Below, piece after piece: positions 6,655-12,466 of a DNA stretch of 12,466 nucleotides; position 1 is the stretch's first letter, and every line of letters begins with the position of its first letter. The notes beneath the pieces were generated by a model. The model had not been told where the DNA came from, did no database searches, and worked only from the letters and a program-made list of their open reading frames with translations. A program made the position numbers and the translations under genes. Source of the DNA: Ruminiclostridium sp. (GTDB lineage Bacteria; Bacillota_A; Clostridia; Oscillospirales; Ruminococcaceae); contig JAFZOA010000630.1 in NCBI GenBank assembly GCA_017550775.1, positions 1-12,466 on the forward strand, written 5' to 3'.

Positions 6655-8044
6655 AGTATTTCTCCAGCTCGGAATATTTCGTCTTTCCCGAATCATTTCT
6701 CGGTATCTCGGGGATGATGACAGTTCTGAACGCCGCGGGGTTGAGCTTTGTGGTGGCTGTGATATAATCTTTGACAGCGTCGCTCATAGCCTCGTCCGTA
6801 AGGAAAATAAACATATGGTCATCAATACCCGCACACGCGGCATCAATGTTGAATTTCCCTTTTATCAGTCTGTCCGTTTCATCAAGATTGACTCTGTTCC
6901 CGTATATTTTCAGGAACCGCTTTTTCCTTCCGACGATGTAATAATAACCGTCCTCGTCAAACTGCGCCATATCGCCCGTCTCAAGGACTCCGTGCCGTTC
7001 ATCGCCCTTCGCGAGATCGGCGGAGCATTCCGCGTACCCGAGAGTTACGTTTTCTCCGCGGTAAACGAGCTCTCCGGGTGTGTAAGGGGTAACGATCTTA
7101 TTACCCGATGCGTCGATAAGAGAGAACTCTCCGCCGGGAATAGCTATCCCCATAGATCCCTTTTTTTCGACCGCTTTATGCGCCGGCAGATACCCCATTC
7201 GCGCGGTAGCCTCACACTGTCCGTACATCACGACAAAGCTCCTGTTGCTGTTCGCGGCGTATTCCGCGAATTTTGCGTGAAGCTCGGGAGTGAGCTTTCC
7301 GCCCGCCTGTGTCATCGTCCGGAGGGACGGGAGCTCCATACGATAAAACCTAAGTTTATCGAGCATCTCGTAGGTGTACGGAACGCCGCCGAAGGATGTG
7401 GCATTCTGCTCTTTAAGGAATTTCCAGAATTCCTTCTGCATAAGAGTGCGGTCGGTGAGAAGAACTGTGGCACCGACATAAAGGTGGGTATTGATTATCG
7501 AAAGCCCGTAGGTGTAGTTCATCGGGAGCGTGGTTATCGGGCGCTCGTTTTCGCCTATTTTCAGATACTCAATGATAGACCCGGTGTTTGCCTTTATATT
7601 CCTGTAGGACTGACGGACGAACTTCGGCGAACCCGTCGAGCCCGAAGTGGTGAGCAGCAGCGCGAGTTCATCATAAAGCCCGTACTCTGCCGGAAGATCT
7701 GTTTTCAGGAGCGTGTACCCACAGTCGGAATACACCGGAGCGAAGTCTTTGAACGAATCCGCATCGGCAGACGGCACCCAGAGATATGACGGAGAATAGA
7801 TGTTTATGAGCGAACCGATAAGCTCGCGGTCGGTCCCTCTTCCGAGCATCACTGGTACGACTCTGTTCTCAAGGAACGAACAGTACCCTACTACCGAGCC
7901 TATGGAATTGGACGCGAGCACAAAGACAAGGCATCTTCTGTTTATTTTCCCGTAAAGCTCCTGCCCTTTTTCCCGAAGCTTGGCGTAGGTGATGCTTTCG
8001 CCGTTGTCTTCGATAAGAGCGATCCTCTCTCCGAAAGTTTCCAT
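6644..8044 (-). CDS. ANL-superfamily acyl-CoA/acyl-ACP ligase
   Basis: This 466-residue AMP-forming ligase activates a carboxylic acid and transfers it to a thiol, probably CoA or the phosphopantetheine arm of the ACP encoded two genes upstream. Core motifs are present: the P-loop TTSGSTGSPK (132-141), YGQCEAT (274-280), TGD at 356-358, GRKKRFLKIYGNRV (372-385), and the C-terminal catalytic lysine in NDSGKTK (Lys454). It is shorter than typical ligases (500-600 residues), mainly at the N-terminus, a size common among acid ligases in biosynthetic clusters. The ATG at 8044 has GGAGG at 8056-8060, a rather long 11-nt gap. A 93-nt spacer with a terminator-like hairpin separates it from the thioesterase gene. 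The substrate is unknown, and it is a second acid-activating enzyme beside the LuxE-like protein. Confidence 0.9.
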   Translation of the reverse strand: METFGERIALIEDNGESITYAKLREKGQELYGKINRRCLVFVLASNSIGSVVGYCSFLENRVVPVMLGRGTDRELIGSLINIYSPSYLWVPSADADSFKDFAPVYSDCGYTLLKTDLPAEYGLYDELALLLTTSGSTGSPKFVRQSYRNIKANTGSIIEYLKIGENERPITTLPMNYTYGLSIINTHLYVGATVLLTDRTLMQKEFWKFLKEQNATSFGGVPYTYEMLDKLRFYRMELPSLRTMTQAGGKLTPELHAKFAEYAANSNRSFVVMYGQCEATARMGYLPAHKAVEKKGSMGIAIPGGEFSLIDASGNKIVTPYTPGELVYRGENVTLGYAECSADLAKGDERHGVLETGDMAQFDEDGYYYIVGRKKRFLKIYGNRVNLDETDRLIKGKFNIDAACAGIDDHMFIFLTDEAMSDAVKDYITATTKLNPAAFRTVIIPEIPRNDSGKTKYSELEKYYDI

Positions 8045-8108
8045 ATCTGTAAAATCCTCCGATGATTTTCCGGCTGAATAGAGATGCCGCAGCCGTTATT
8101 TGTCAAAA

Positions 8109-8134
8109 GCCGGAACTCGTTCGGGAGCTCCGGC
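8109..8134 (-). terminator. Terminator-like hairpin between thioesterase and ligase genes
   Basis: On the minus strand, GCCGGA pairs with TCCGGC, followed after one mismatch by CTC/GAG, around a loop of about 6 nt. TTTT follows directly, then GACAA. It starts only 4 nt after the thioesterase stop codon. The T-run is short, so partial termination, attenuation or mRNA processing is likelier than a full stop. Confidence 0.45.
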
Positions 8135-8137
8135 AGA

Positions 8138-8857
8138 TCATTTTCTCATATTACGGTCTATTATCCCCGCCATTTGTGAGTGATGCTGTTCGATAAAGAA
8201 ATGAGAGCCGTCAAACCGGACGAGCTCACAGCTTCCGACGAATACGCGCTTCCACTTTTCGATACCCGAAACGGGAGTATCGCTGTCGGAATAAAATACG
8301 ACCGCCGGTATATCCGTTTTTACATCCGCATCGTATCTGTAGTTAAGGATAAGCGTATAGTCCGCGCGGTACATCGGCGTGTACAGCCGCCAGAAAGCCT
8401 TGTTTCCGATAAGCTGTACGGGAACGCCGCCGAACCTTACGGTTATGTCTTTTATCAGCTCATCGGTAAGCATCGCGGGTCCCTCTGCCAGGAACGTGTG
8501 CGGCTTCGGCTCATGGGCGGCAAGAAAAACACACTTCGGCAATGGCAGAGTACCGCTCTCAATGGTACGCTTCAGTGCTTCGATAAGAACAAGGCAGCCC
8601 ATGCTGTAACCGAAAAGGGCATACCCGCCGCCCGAATACGCCGCTTTTATCGTCCGGAGCGCGTCCTCGGCAAGCTCGCCGAGAGACCCGCAGAACGGCT
8701 CGCTGAAGCGTTTTCCGTGCCCTGGATACTCTATGGCGGTCACGCTGTACTCCGACAGCTCGGCGGCTATCGTATCAAAGAACGACGCACTGCCGCCGGC
8801 GTGGGTGAAGCAGAATATCTGCTGTTTTGAGGATTCCGGTCGGTCCGTTTTCGTCAT
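8138..8857 (-). CDS. Type II thioesterase (alpha/beta hydrolase, GrsT-like)
   Basis: This protein of about 239 residues belongs to the thioesterase family that clears or releases acyl groups from carrier proteins in polyketide and peptide synthesis. Features are the oxyanion segment FCFTHAGGSASFF near the N-terminus, YPGHGKR, the nucleophile elbow GYSMG with Ser85, a candidate acid in YSDSDTPVSG (Asp191 or Asp193), and the catalytic His219 in FDGSHFF. The ACP stop codon and this ATG share one base (TGATG), so translation is coupled; a GTG one codon earlier (8860) is an alternative start. Next to LuxE and LuxC it could play the part of LuxD, which frees the acyl group before reduction. Otherwise it may be an editing enzyme for the ACP. 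Confidence 0.9.
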   Translation of the reverse strand: MTKTDRPESSKQQIFCFTHAGGSASFFDTIAAELSEYSVTAIEYPGHGKRFSEPFCGSLGELAEDALRTIKAAYSGGGYALFGYSMGCLVLIEALKRTIESGTLPLPKCVFLAAHEPKPHTFLAEGPAMLTDELIKDITVRFGGVPVQLIGNKAFWRLYTPMYRADYTLILNYRYDADVKTDIPAVVFYSDSDTPVSGIEKWKRVFVGSCELVRFDGSHFFIEQHHSQMAGIIDRNMRK

Positions 8858-9099
8858 CACATCTTGATTCCGTACTTGTCGCCCGAAAGAATTTCCCTGC
8901 CTTTTTCAAACGACTCGAAATCTATTATATCGTCCGCGTCCATGCTGATATCAAAAGTCTCCTCTATCTCATTGATAAGTGACATATGACCCACCGAATC
9001 CCATGCGGGTATATCCTGATATTTGAGTTCCTTTGCCTGTGCTTCGTCGATATCAAAGAGCTTTGTAAAGATACCGACGTATTTTTCTTCATTTGTCAT
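8857..9099 (-). CDS. Acyl carrier protein
   Basis: This 80-residue acidic helical protein carries the phosphopantetheine attachment motif PAWDSVGHMSLI, with Ser35 as the modified residue. Its length and the acidic helix after the serine (INEIEETFDISMDADDIIDF) are typical of stand-alone carrier proteins. The WDSVGHM form is common for dedicated carriers in biosynthetic clusters rather than the housekeeping ACP, which usually has DSLD. The ATG at 9099 has a good GGAG site 8 nt upstream. It overlaps the thioesterase gene. Above it is a 131-nt gap holding a candidate folded RNA. It probably holds the acyl group handled by the ligase, the FabZ-like protein and the thioesterase. Confidence 0.93.
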   Translation of the reverse strand: MTNEEKYVGIFTKLFDIDEAQAKELKYQDIPAWDSVGHMSLINEIEETFDISMDADDIIDFESFEKGREILSGDKYGIKM

Positions 9100-9132
9100 T
9101 TCTGTTTTCTCCTTGCTTTGTAGTTATTTTGC

Positions 9133-9182
9133 CGATCGTAACCGCTTCCGCGGAGAGAAACACGTTTCGACTGTTACGATCG
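9133..9182 (-). ncRNA. Candidate three-way-junction RNA upstream of the ACP gene
   Basis: In the minus-strand transcript, an outer stem is formed by CGATCGTAAC (9173-9182) and GTTACGATCG (9133-9142), 10 perfect pairs. Between the arms fit two small hairpins: GAAA-CGTG-TTTC, and CCGC-GGAA-GCGG with a GNRA-type loop; the last G of the second is shared with the outer stem. There is no T-tract. The element lies about 34 nt upstream of the ACP start. I match it to no known riboswitch class. It may set ACP output or mark an RNA processing site. Confidence 0.4.
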
Positions 9183-9230
9183 CCTGTTGTTATGATTTAC
9201 AGTATGTCTTTCCTCCGGGAGCGACGGCTC

Positions 9231-10265
9231 TTACCGCTCTATGTCCTCCGGCATTATCAGAGTATCGGCATTTATCCGGCGTAACGCTCTCTTACCGATA
9301 AGCTCTTCCATGCGGTCGGGACTTATTCCCGTACCCGGGCGTTTGGCGTAAAGGTCGGCTTCGGTGATGACGTGTCCTTCCGGGATATCGACTGCCGCGA
9401 TGATGCTTCGTCTCATCTTTGCGCGCTGTTCAAGCTCCCCGGGAGTAACCCTTCTTTCCTTTGAGCCGAGCGCCGTATTGATATCCCTGCAATCCTTCAC
9501 ATACGTTCTGAACTGCTCGGGCTCGGTAGCCATGGAGTTATCCATTCCGACTTTTGAGCGGTCAAGAGTAATGTGCTTTTCGATGAGTGCCGCTCCGAGA
9601 GCCGTTGCTGCGATACCGGCAGCACTTCCCTCGGTATGATCTGAGAAGCCTATCGGATATTTCGGGAACTTTTCTCTTAGTCCGAGGATATTGTTAAGAT
9701 CAACGGTCGTCAGCACAGTAGGGTATATTGATACACAGTGCAGCAGCACGATGCTTTCTGCTCCGCCGTCCTCAAGCGTTCTTACCGCGTATTCTATCTC
9801 CCCCATATCGCTCATTCCCGTCGAAAGCACGATCGGGACCTTTTTACCGGCGATATAGCGAAGAAATCCCGGATTGTTTATCTCCATTGAGGCTATCTTT
9901 ATAAACGGGACTCTGCAATCGTCCGCAAGGAAATCGACTTCTTCTTCGGAATACGGGGTTGATGAAAAAGCGATGTTATTACTACGGCAGTAATCCGACA
10001 TTTCCTTAAGCTGCTCCGGCGAAAGCGAGAATTTCTGAACTATCCTCTTACCGATAGGGTTCTGTTCATAATAAGATGCCGAATACAGGCTTTCCGCCGA
10101 CCAGGACTGGAACTTCACACAGTCACAGCCAGCTTCGGCAGCCGCGTCGATCATCTGCTTTGCAGTTTCGGTGCTTCCTCTGTGACTGCTGTTGACCTCC
10201 GCGACTATATACGGACGTCCGTAATCGCGCACGGTCGTGCCGTCACGAAATATACACTCAGCCAT
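9231..10265 (-). CDS. NeuB-family synthase (PEP-condensing, sialic acid synthase-like)
   Basis: This 344-residue protein belongs to the family that condenses phosphoenolpyruvate with an aldehyde, usually an open-chain N-acetylated sugar, to form nonulosonic acids. A TIM barrel (about 18-265) contains AEVNSSHRG, CVKFQSW, GFSDHT and EKHITLD. His210 and His231 have the same 21-residue spacing as the metal-binding histidines of Neisseria NeuB. A C-terminal SAF domain (about 285-344: RRSIIAAVDIPEGHVIT...) completes the usual layout. The ATG at 10265 is chosen because GGAGG (10273-10277) lies 7 nt upstream; an in-frame ATG at 10292 would overlap the ThDP gene. The N-terminal motif has Ser where sialic and legionaminic synthases have AEIGxNHxG. 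The real substrate is open: a sugar, or an aldehyde made by the LuxC-like enzyme. Confidence 0.9.
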   Translation of the reverse strand: MAECIFRDGTTVRDYGRPYIVAEVNSSHRGSTETAKQMIDAAAEAGCDCVKFQSWSAESLYSASYYEQNPIGKRIVQKFSLSPEQLKEMSDYCRSNNIAFSSTPYSEEEVDFLADDCRVPFIKIASMEINNPGFLRYIAGKKVPIVLSTGMSDMGEIEYAVRTLEDGGAESIVLLHCVSIYPTVLTTVDLNNILGLREKFPKYPIGFSDHTEGSAAGIAATALGAALIEKHITLDRSKVGMDNSMATEPEQFRTYVKDCRDINTALGSKERRVTPGELEQRAKMRRSIIAAVDIPEGHVITEADLYAKRPGTGISPDRMEELIGKRALRRINADTLIMPEDIER

Positions 10266-10284
10266 TCTGTTTCCTCCGGTCATA

Positions 10285-12060
10285 TCATTCATCCGGCTCG
10301 ATCATCATTTCCCGCCGTATGAGGTCTCTGTCAAGAAACGGTGCCATGTCCTCTATCGGGCGGTGAACGAGCCTTCCTTTTTCGTTCAGACCATAGGACT
10401 CGTGAAGATACTTCTGCTCCGGTGTGCATAGTATTTCGGTGATCGATGCCATATCTGTCTGTACTATATCCTCAAGCCCCTGTCCGAGCTCTGACAGCGT
10501 TTCAATGCGCCGATACGCAAAGCCGAAGCATTCCGCTATCCGCTTTATATCGGGAGCCGCCACACCGTCAGACGGATCGTTGCCGACAGTCCTTGTTCTG
10601 AACAGATCCTTCTGCCGCTTTCGTATGACAGCATACATATCATTACTGATAACAATTATGCTTACAGGAATATCCATAGCTTTTATGGTAAGAAGCTCCT
10701 GCATATTCATCATGAACGAGCCGTCGCCCGAAATACATATCAGGTGTTGTCTGCCCGCGCAATATGCTCCTATCACGGCGGGGAGCGCATATCCCATTGC
10801 GCCCTGAGCTGCGGGGAAAAAGCATCTCTGCCCGTCTCCGTAGTGTATCGCCGACGGGATAATGAGCTCCTCAAACCCCGCGTCGCATATTACCGAGGCA
10901 TTCTTCGGCAAAGCTTCGGAAAGCATGACCGCAAACAGGTATATATCAAGTTTATCGTCTTTTTTCAGCTCTGCTATAAACTGCTCATTTTCAACGGCAA
11001 ACAGCCTCTTCCAATGCAGAGCTTTTTCTGTCCAGCTTTCACTTACGGGAGGAAGATGCTCATTTATCAGCTTGCTTACAAAATCGGAAGCGTCCGCATT
11101 TATGACACGGTCGATATGCACCCCGTTTTTAAGATGCTCCTTCGGGTCAATATCTATTACATCCGTTTTCGCGGCAAGGGCAAACTTGTCCTTCATGCCG
11201 GTCTCCTGCGAGCAGAGCTTCGTTCCCACGGCAAGTATCATATCGGCGTTCTGAACAAGAAAGTTTCCGGCTCTTGTTCCGCCGATGCTTCCGACGGCTC
11301 CTATCGAGAGCCTGTTTGCGGAGCCGTATATGTCACAGCCGGAGGGAGAAAACGCCACAGGCAGCGACAGGCTTTCGGACAGCGTCTTTATATCGGCATT
11401 GCGGGCACCTCCGCCTATAAGGAGCACCGGTCGCGACGCATTCTTAAGATCTTCGGCAACGACAGACACATCTTCTTCGCCGGCGGACATAGAAGTTTCC
11501 GGCACACGGAAGTGTTCAAGCCCGGCTTCATCAATGCGCATATTCTGTACATCGAGGGGAATGTCGATCCAGACGGGACCTTTCCTGCCGTTCACTGCGC
11601 AATACAATGCTTTTTCAACTTCAAAGACTGTCTTTTCGGGATCTTCGAGCATTACCGCGTATTTGGTTATTGAGCCGACCACGCTTATGATATCGGCTTC
11701 CTGCGAGCCGTAGGTGCGTATACCGGCTTTGGTATGACGCGTATTCTCGGCGAGCGGATTGTTTCCCGAAACAAATACCACGGGCAGGTTATCCTGATAT
11801 GCGCACAGGCATGCCGTGACCGCATTTGCCGCGGCGCAGCCCGTCGAGACAAGACAGGCGGATATCCCGCCGGTCGCCGACGCGTATGCCATTGCGGCAT
11901 AAGAAGCGCCCTGCTCGTGATATGTGCATACATGAGCTATACTGTCGTTTCTCGCAACAGCGTCGGTAAGGTAGAGTATCCCCCTGCCCGAGATCATGAA
12001 TATATGTGAGGCTCCCGCTTCGTTCAGCTTTCGTATGATGTAGTCAGCTATTCGTTCCAT
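10285..12060 (-). CDS. ThDP-dependent enzyme, acetolactate synthase-like
   Basis: This 591-residue enzyme has the three-domain layout of the acetolactate synthase/pyruvate decarboxylase superfamily. The N-terminal domain carries the cofactor-activating glutamate in YHEQGASYAAMAYA (Glu49), a central domain follows at about 195-335, and the C-terminal domain carries the ThDP/Mg site GDGSF (445-449) and NDMY (473-476). Such enzymes decarboxylate a 2-oxo acid and may ligate the product to a second carbonyl. The C-terminal tail (DMAPFLDRDLIRREMMI) resembles superfamily members in surface-sugar clusters rather than IlvB, and no IlvN-like subunit gene is near, so valine synthesis is unlikely. It starts 3 nt after the FabZ-like stop with no strong ribosome binding site, which suggests coupling. 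The product is unknown; the neighbouring NeuB-like enzyme makes 2-oxo acids, a natural substrate type. Confidence 0.88.
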   Translation of the reverse strand: MERIADYIIRKLNEAGASHIFMISGRGILYLTDAVARNDSIAHVCTYHEQGASYAAMAYASATGGISACLVSTGCAAANAVTACLCAYQDNLPVVFVSGNNPLAENTRHTKAGIRTYGSQEADIISVVGSITKYAVMLEDPEKTVFEVEKALYCAVNGRKGPVWIDIPLDVQNMRIDEAGLEHFRVPETSMSAGEEDVSVVAEDLKNASRPVLLIGGGARNADIKTLSESLSLPVAFSPSGCDIYGSANRLSIGAVGSIGGTRAGNFLVQNADMILAVGTKLCSQETGMKDKFALAAKTDVIDIDPKEHLKNGVHIDRVINADASDFVSKLINEHLPPVSESWTEKALHWKRLFAVENEQFIAELKKDDKLDIYLFAVMLSEALPKNASVICDAGFEELIIPSAIHYGDGQRCFFPAAQGAMGYALPAVIGAYCAGRQHLICISGDGSFMMNMQELLTIKAMDIPVSIIVISNDMYAVIRKRQKDLFRTRTVGNDPSDGVAAPDIKRIAECFGFAYRRIETLSELGQGLEDIVQTDMASITEILCTPEQKYLHESYGLNEKGRLVHRPIEDMAPFLDRDLIRREMMIEPDE

Positions 12061-12063
12061 TTG

Positions 12064-12466
12064 TTACTGTTTATTGCTTTTGGGTCTGTATTTTGCGAGC
12101 TCATCGGGTATTGCTATCAGAAATCCGGCAGAGCAGGCTGTCTCTCCGTTGACGCTTCCGACAGCTATACCGTCCGCAAGACCCCGTTTAAAGGAAACAA
12201 GCGTCGCTTCGACATCGAGCCTGTCACCGGGTATTATCTTTCTGTTGAACCGCGCCTTCCGGACCTCGACGAAACCGGTCTTTTTTCCTTTGAACTCGTC
12301 AAGCGTCAGGAACGACATCAGAAAGACCTGTGTAAGCGTCTCTATCTGGACAAATCCAGGCACATTGGGCTCGTCCTCAAAGTGCGCCGGAAAGAACCAC
12401 TCGTTGTATGTAAAATTCTTGAAGCCCTTTGCATAGGCACCGGGTTTTGCCTCGGTTATCCTGTCC
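12064..12466 (-). CDS. FabZ-like 3-hydroxyacyl-ACP dehydratase (partial)
   Basis: The last 133 codons of this gene are in the window; the start is beyond the right edge, probably by 10-20 codons. The hotdog-fold dehydratase pattern is clear: DRITEAKPGAYAKGFKNFTY, then FFPAHFEDEPNVPGFVQIET, matching FabZ's FPGHFP...MPGVLQIEAMAQ. The active-site His (in PAHF) and Glu (in QIET) are both kept. The later segment KARFNRKIIPGDRLDVEATL also fits the family. FabZ removes water from 3-hydroxyacyl-ACP, so this copy probably works on the ACP of the operon. The frame is open to the window edge; an internal GTG at 12363 is not the true start because the catalytic His lies upstream of it. Confidence 0.88.
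   Translation of the reverse strand, partial: DRITEAKPGAYAKGFKNFTYNEWFFPAHFEDEPNVPGFVQIETLTQVFLMSFLTLDEFKGKKTGFVEVRKARFNRKIIPGDRLDVEATLVSFKRGLADGIAVGSVNGETACSAGFLIAIPDELAKYRPKSNKQ

Noticed and set aside
6608..7789. 393-codon plus-strand frame opposite the LuxE-like and ligase genes
   Set aside because: It is the antisense shadow of two genes with clear catalytic motifs; the translation has no recognisable domain and no ribosome binding site.
10744..11673. 309-codon plus-strand frame opposite the ThDP gene
   Set aside because: It is antisense to an enzyme with intact cofactor motifs, and its composition is not protein-like.
10285..12060. Housekeeping acetolactate synthase IlvB
   Set aside because: There is no IlvN, IlvC or IlvD neighbour, and the C-terminal tail and context point to a biosynthetic cluster.

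Overview
The window looks like a chromosomal segment from a Gram-positive clostridium, probably Oscillospiraceae/Ruminococcus-like. This is an inference from three things seen here: moderate GC with AT-rich intergenic DNA and strong GGAGG-type ribosome binding sites; a UvrX/UmuC-type Y-family polymerase followed by a short gene beginning MPENYDDIKHL; and a SpoIIE-type phosphatase paired with a STAS protein. No rRNA, tRNA, CRISPR array, insertion sequence or prophage gene was recognised.

Layout. (1) 1-1536, leftward: an error-prone Y-family DNA polymerase, followed 16 nt downstream by the first 11 codons of a probable YolD-like gene that runs off the left edge. (2) 1537-1999: a divergent control region with a leftward promoter, a rightward extended -10 promoter, and two palindromes built on the word CTGTAAA next to the polymerase promoter. 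(3) 2000-4062, rightward: a membrane sensor with Cache-like, HAMP and SpoIIE/PP2C phosphatase parts, and a STAS anti-anti-sigma-type protein. They form a partner-switching signalling pair that ends at a bidirectional terminator (4069-4102). (4) 4103-4376: a convergent spacer with a doubtful 57-codon ORF and a GC-rich hairpin. (5) 4377-12466, leftward: eight tightly packed genes, read from right to left. They are a FabZ-like dehydratase (cut by the right edge), a ThDP-dependent enzyme, a NeuB-family PEP-condensing synthase, an acyl carrier protein, a type II thioesterase, an ANL acyl ligase, a LuxE-like acyl-protein synthetase and a LuxC-like acyl reductase.

The eight-gene operon is the notable part. 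LuxE and LuxC are the halves of the fatty-acid reductase that makes aldehyde for bacterial luciferase, yet no luciferase is present. In place of the usual LuxD is an alpha/beta-hydrolase thioesterase. An ACP, an acyl ligase and a FabZ-like dehydratase suggest that an acyl group is built or tailored on a carrier protein, released or transferred, and reduced to an aldehyde. A NeuB-family enzyme joins PEP to an aldehyde (in known members, an open-chain sugar), and a ThDP enzyme could decarboxylate or ligate 2-oxo acids. The operon may therefore make an unusual keto acid or acyloin, or an acyl-modified surface sugar. This is inference: the gene identities are well supported, but the joint pathway is not known to me. 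The operon promoter and earlier genes lie beyond the right edge.
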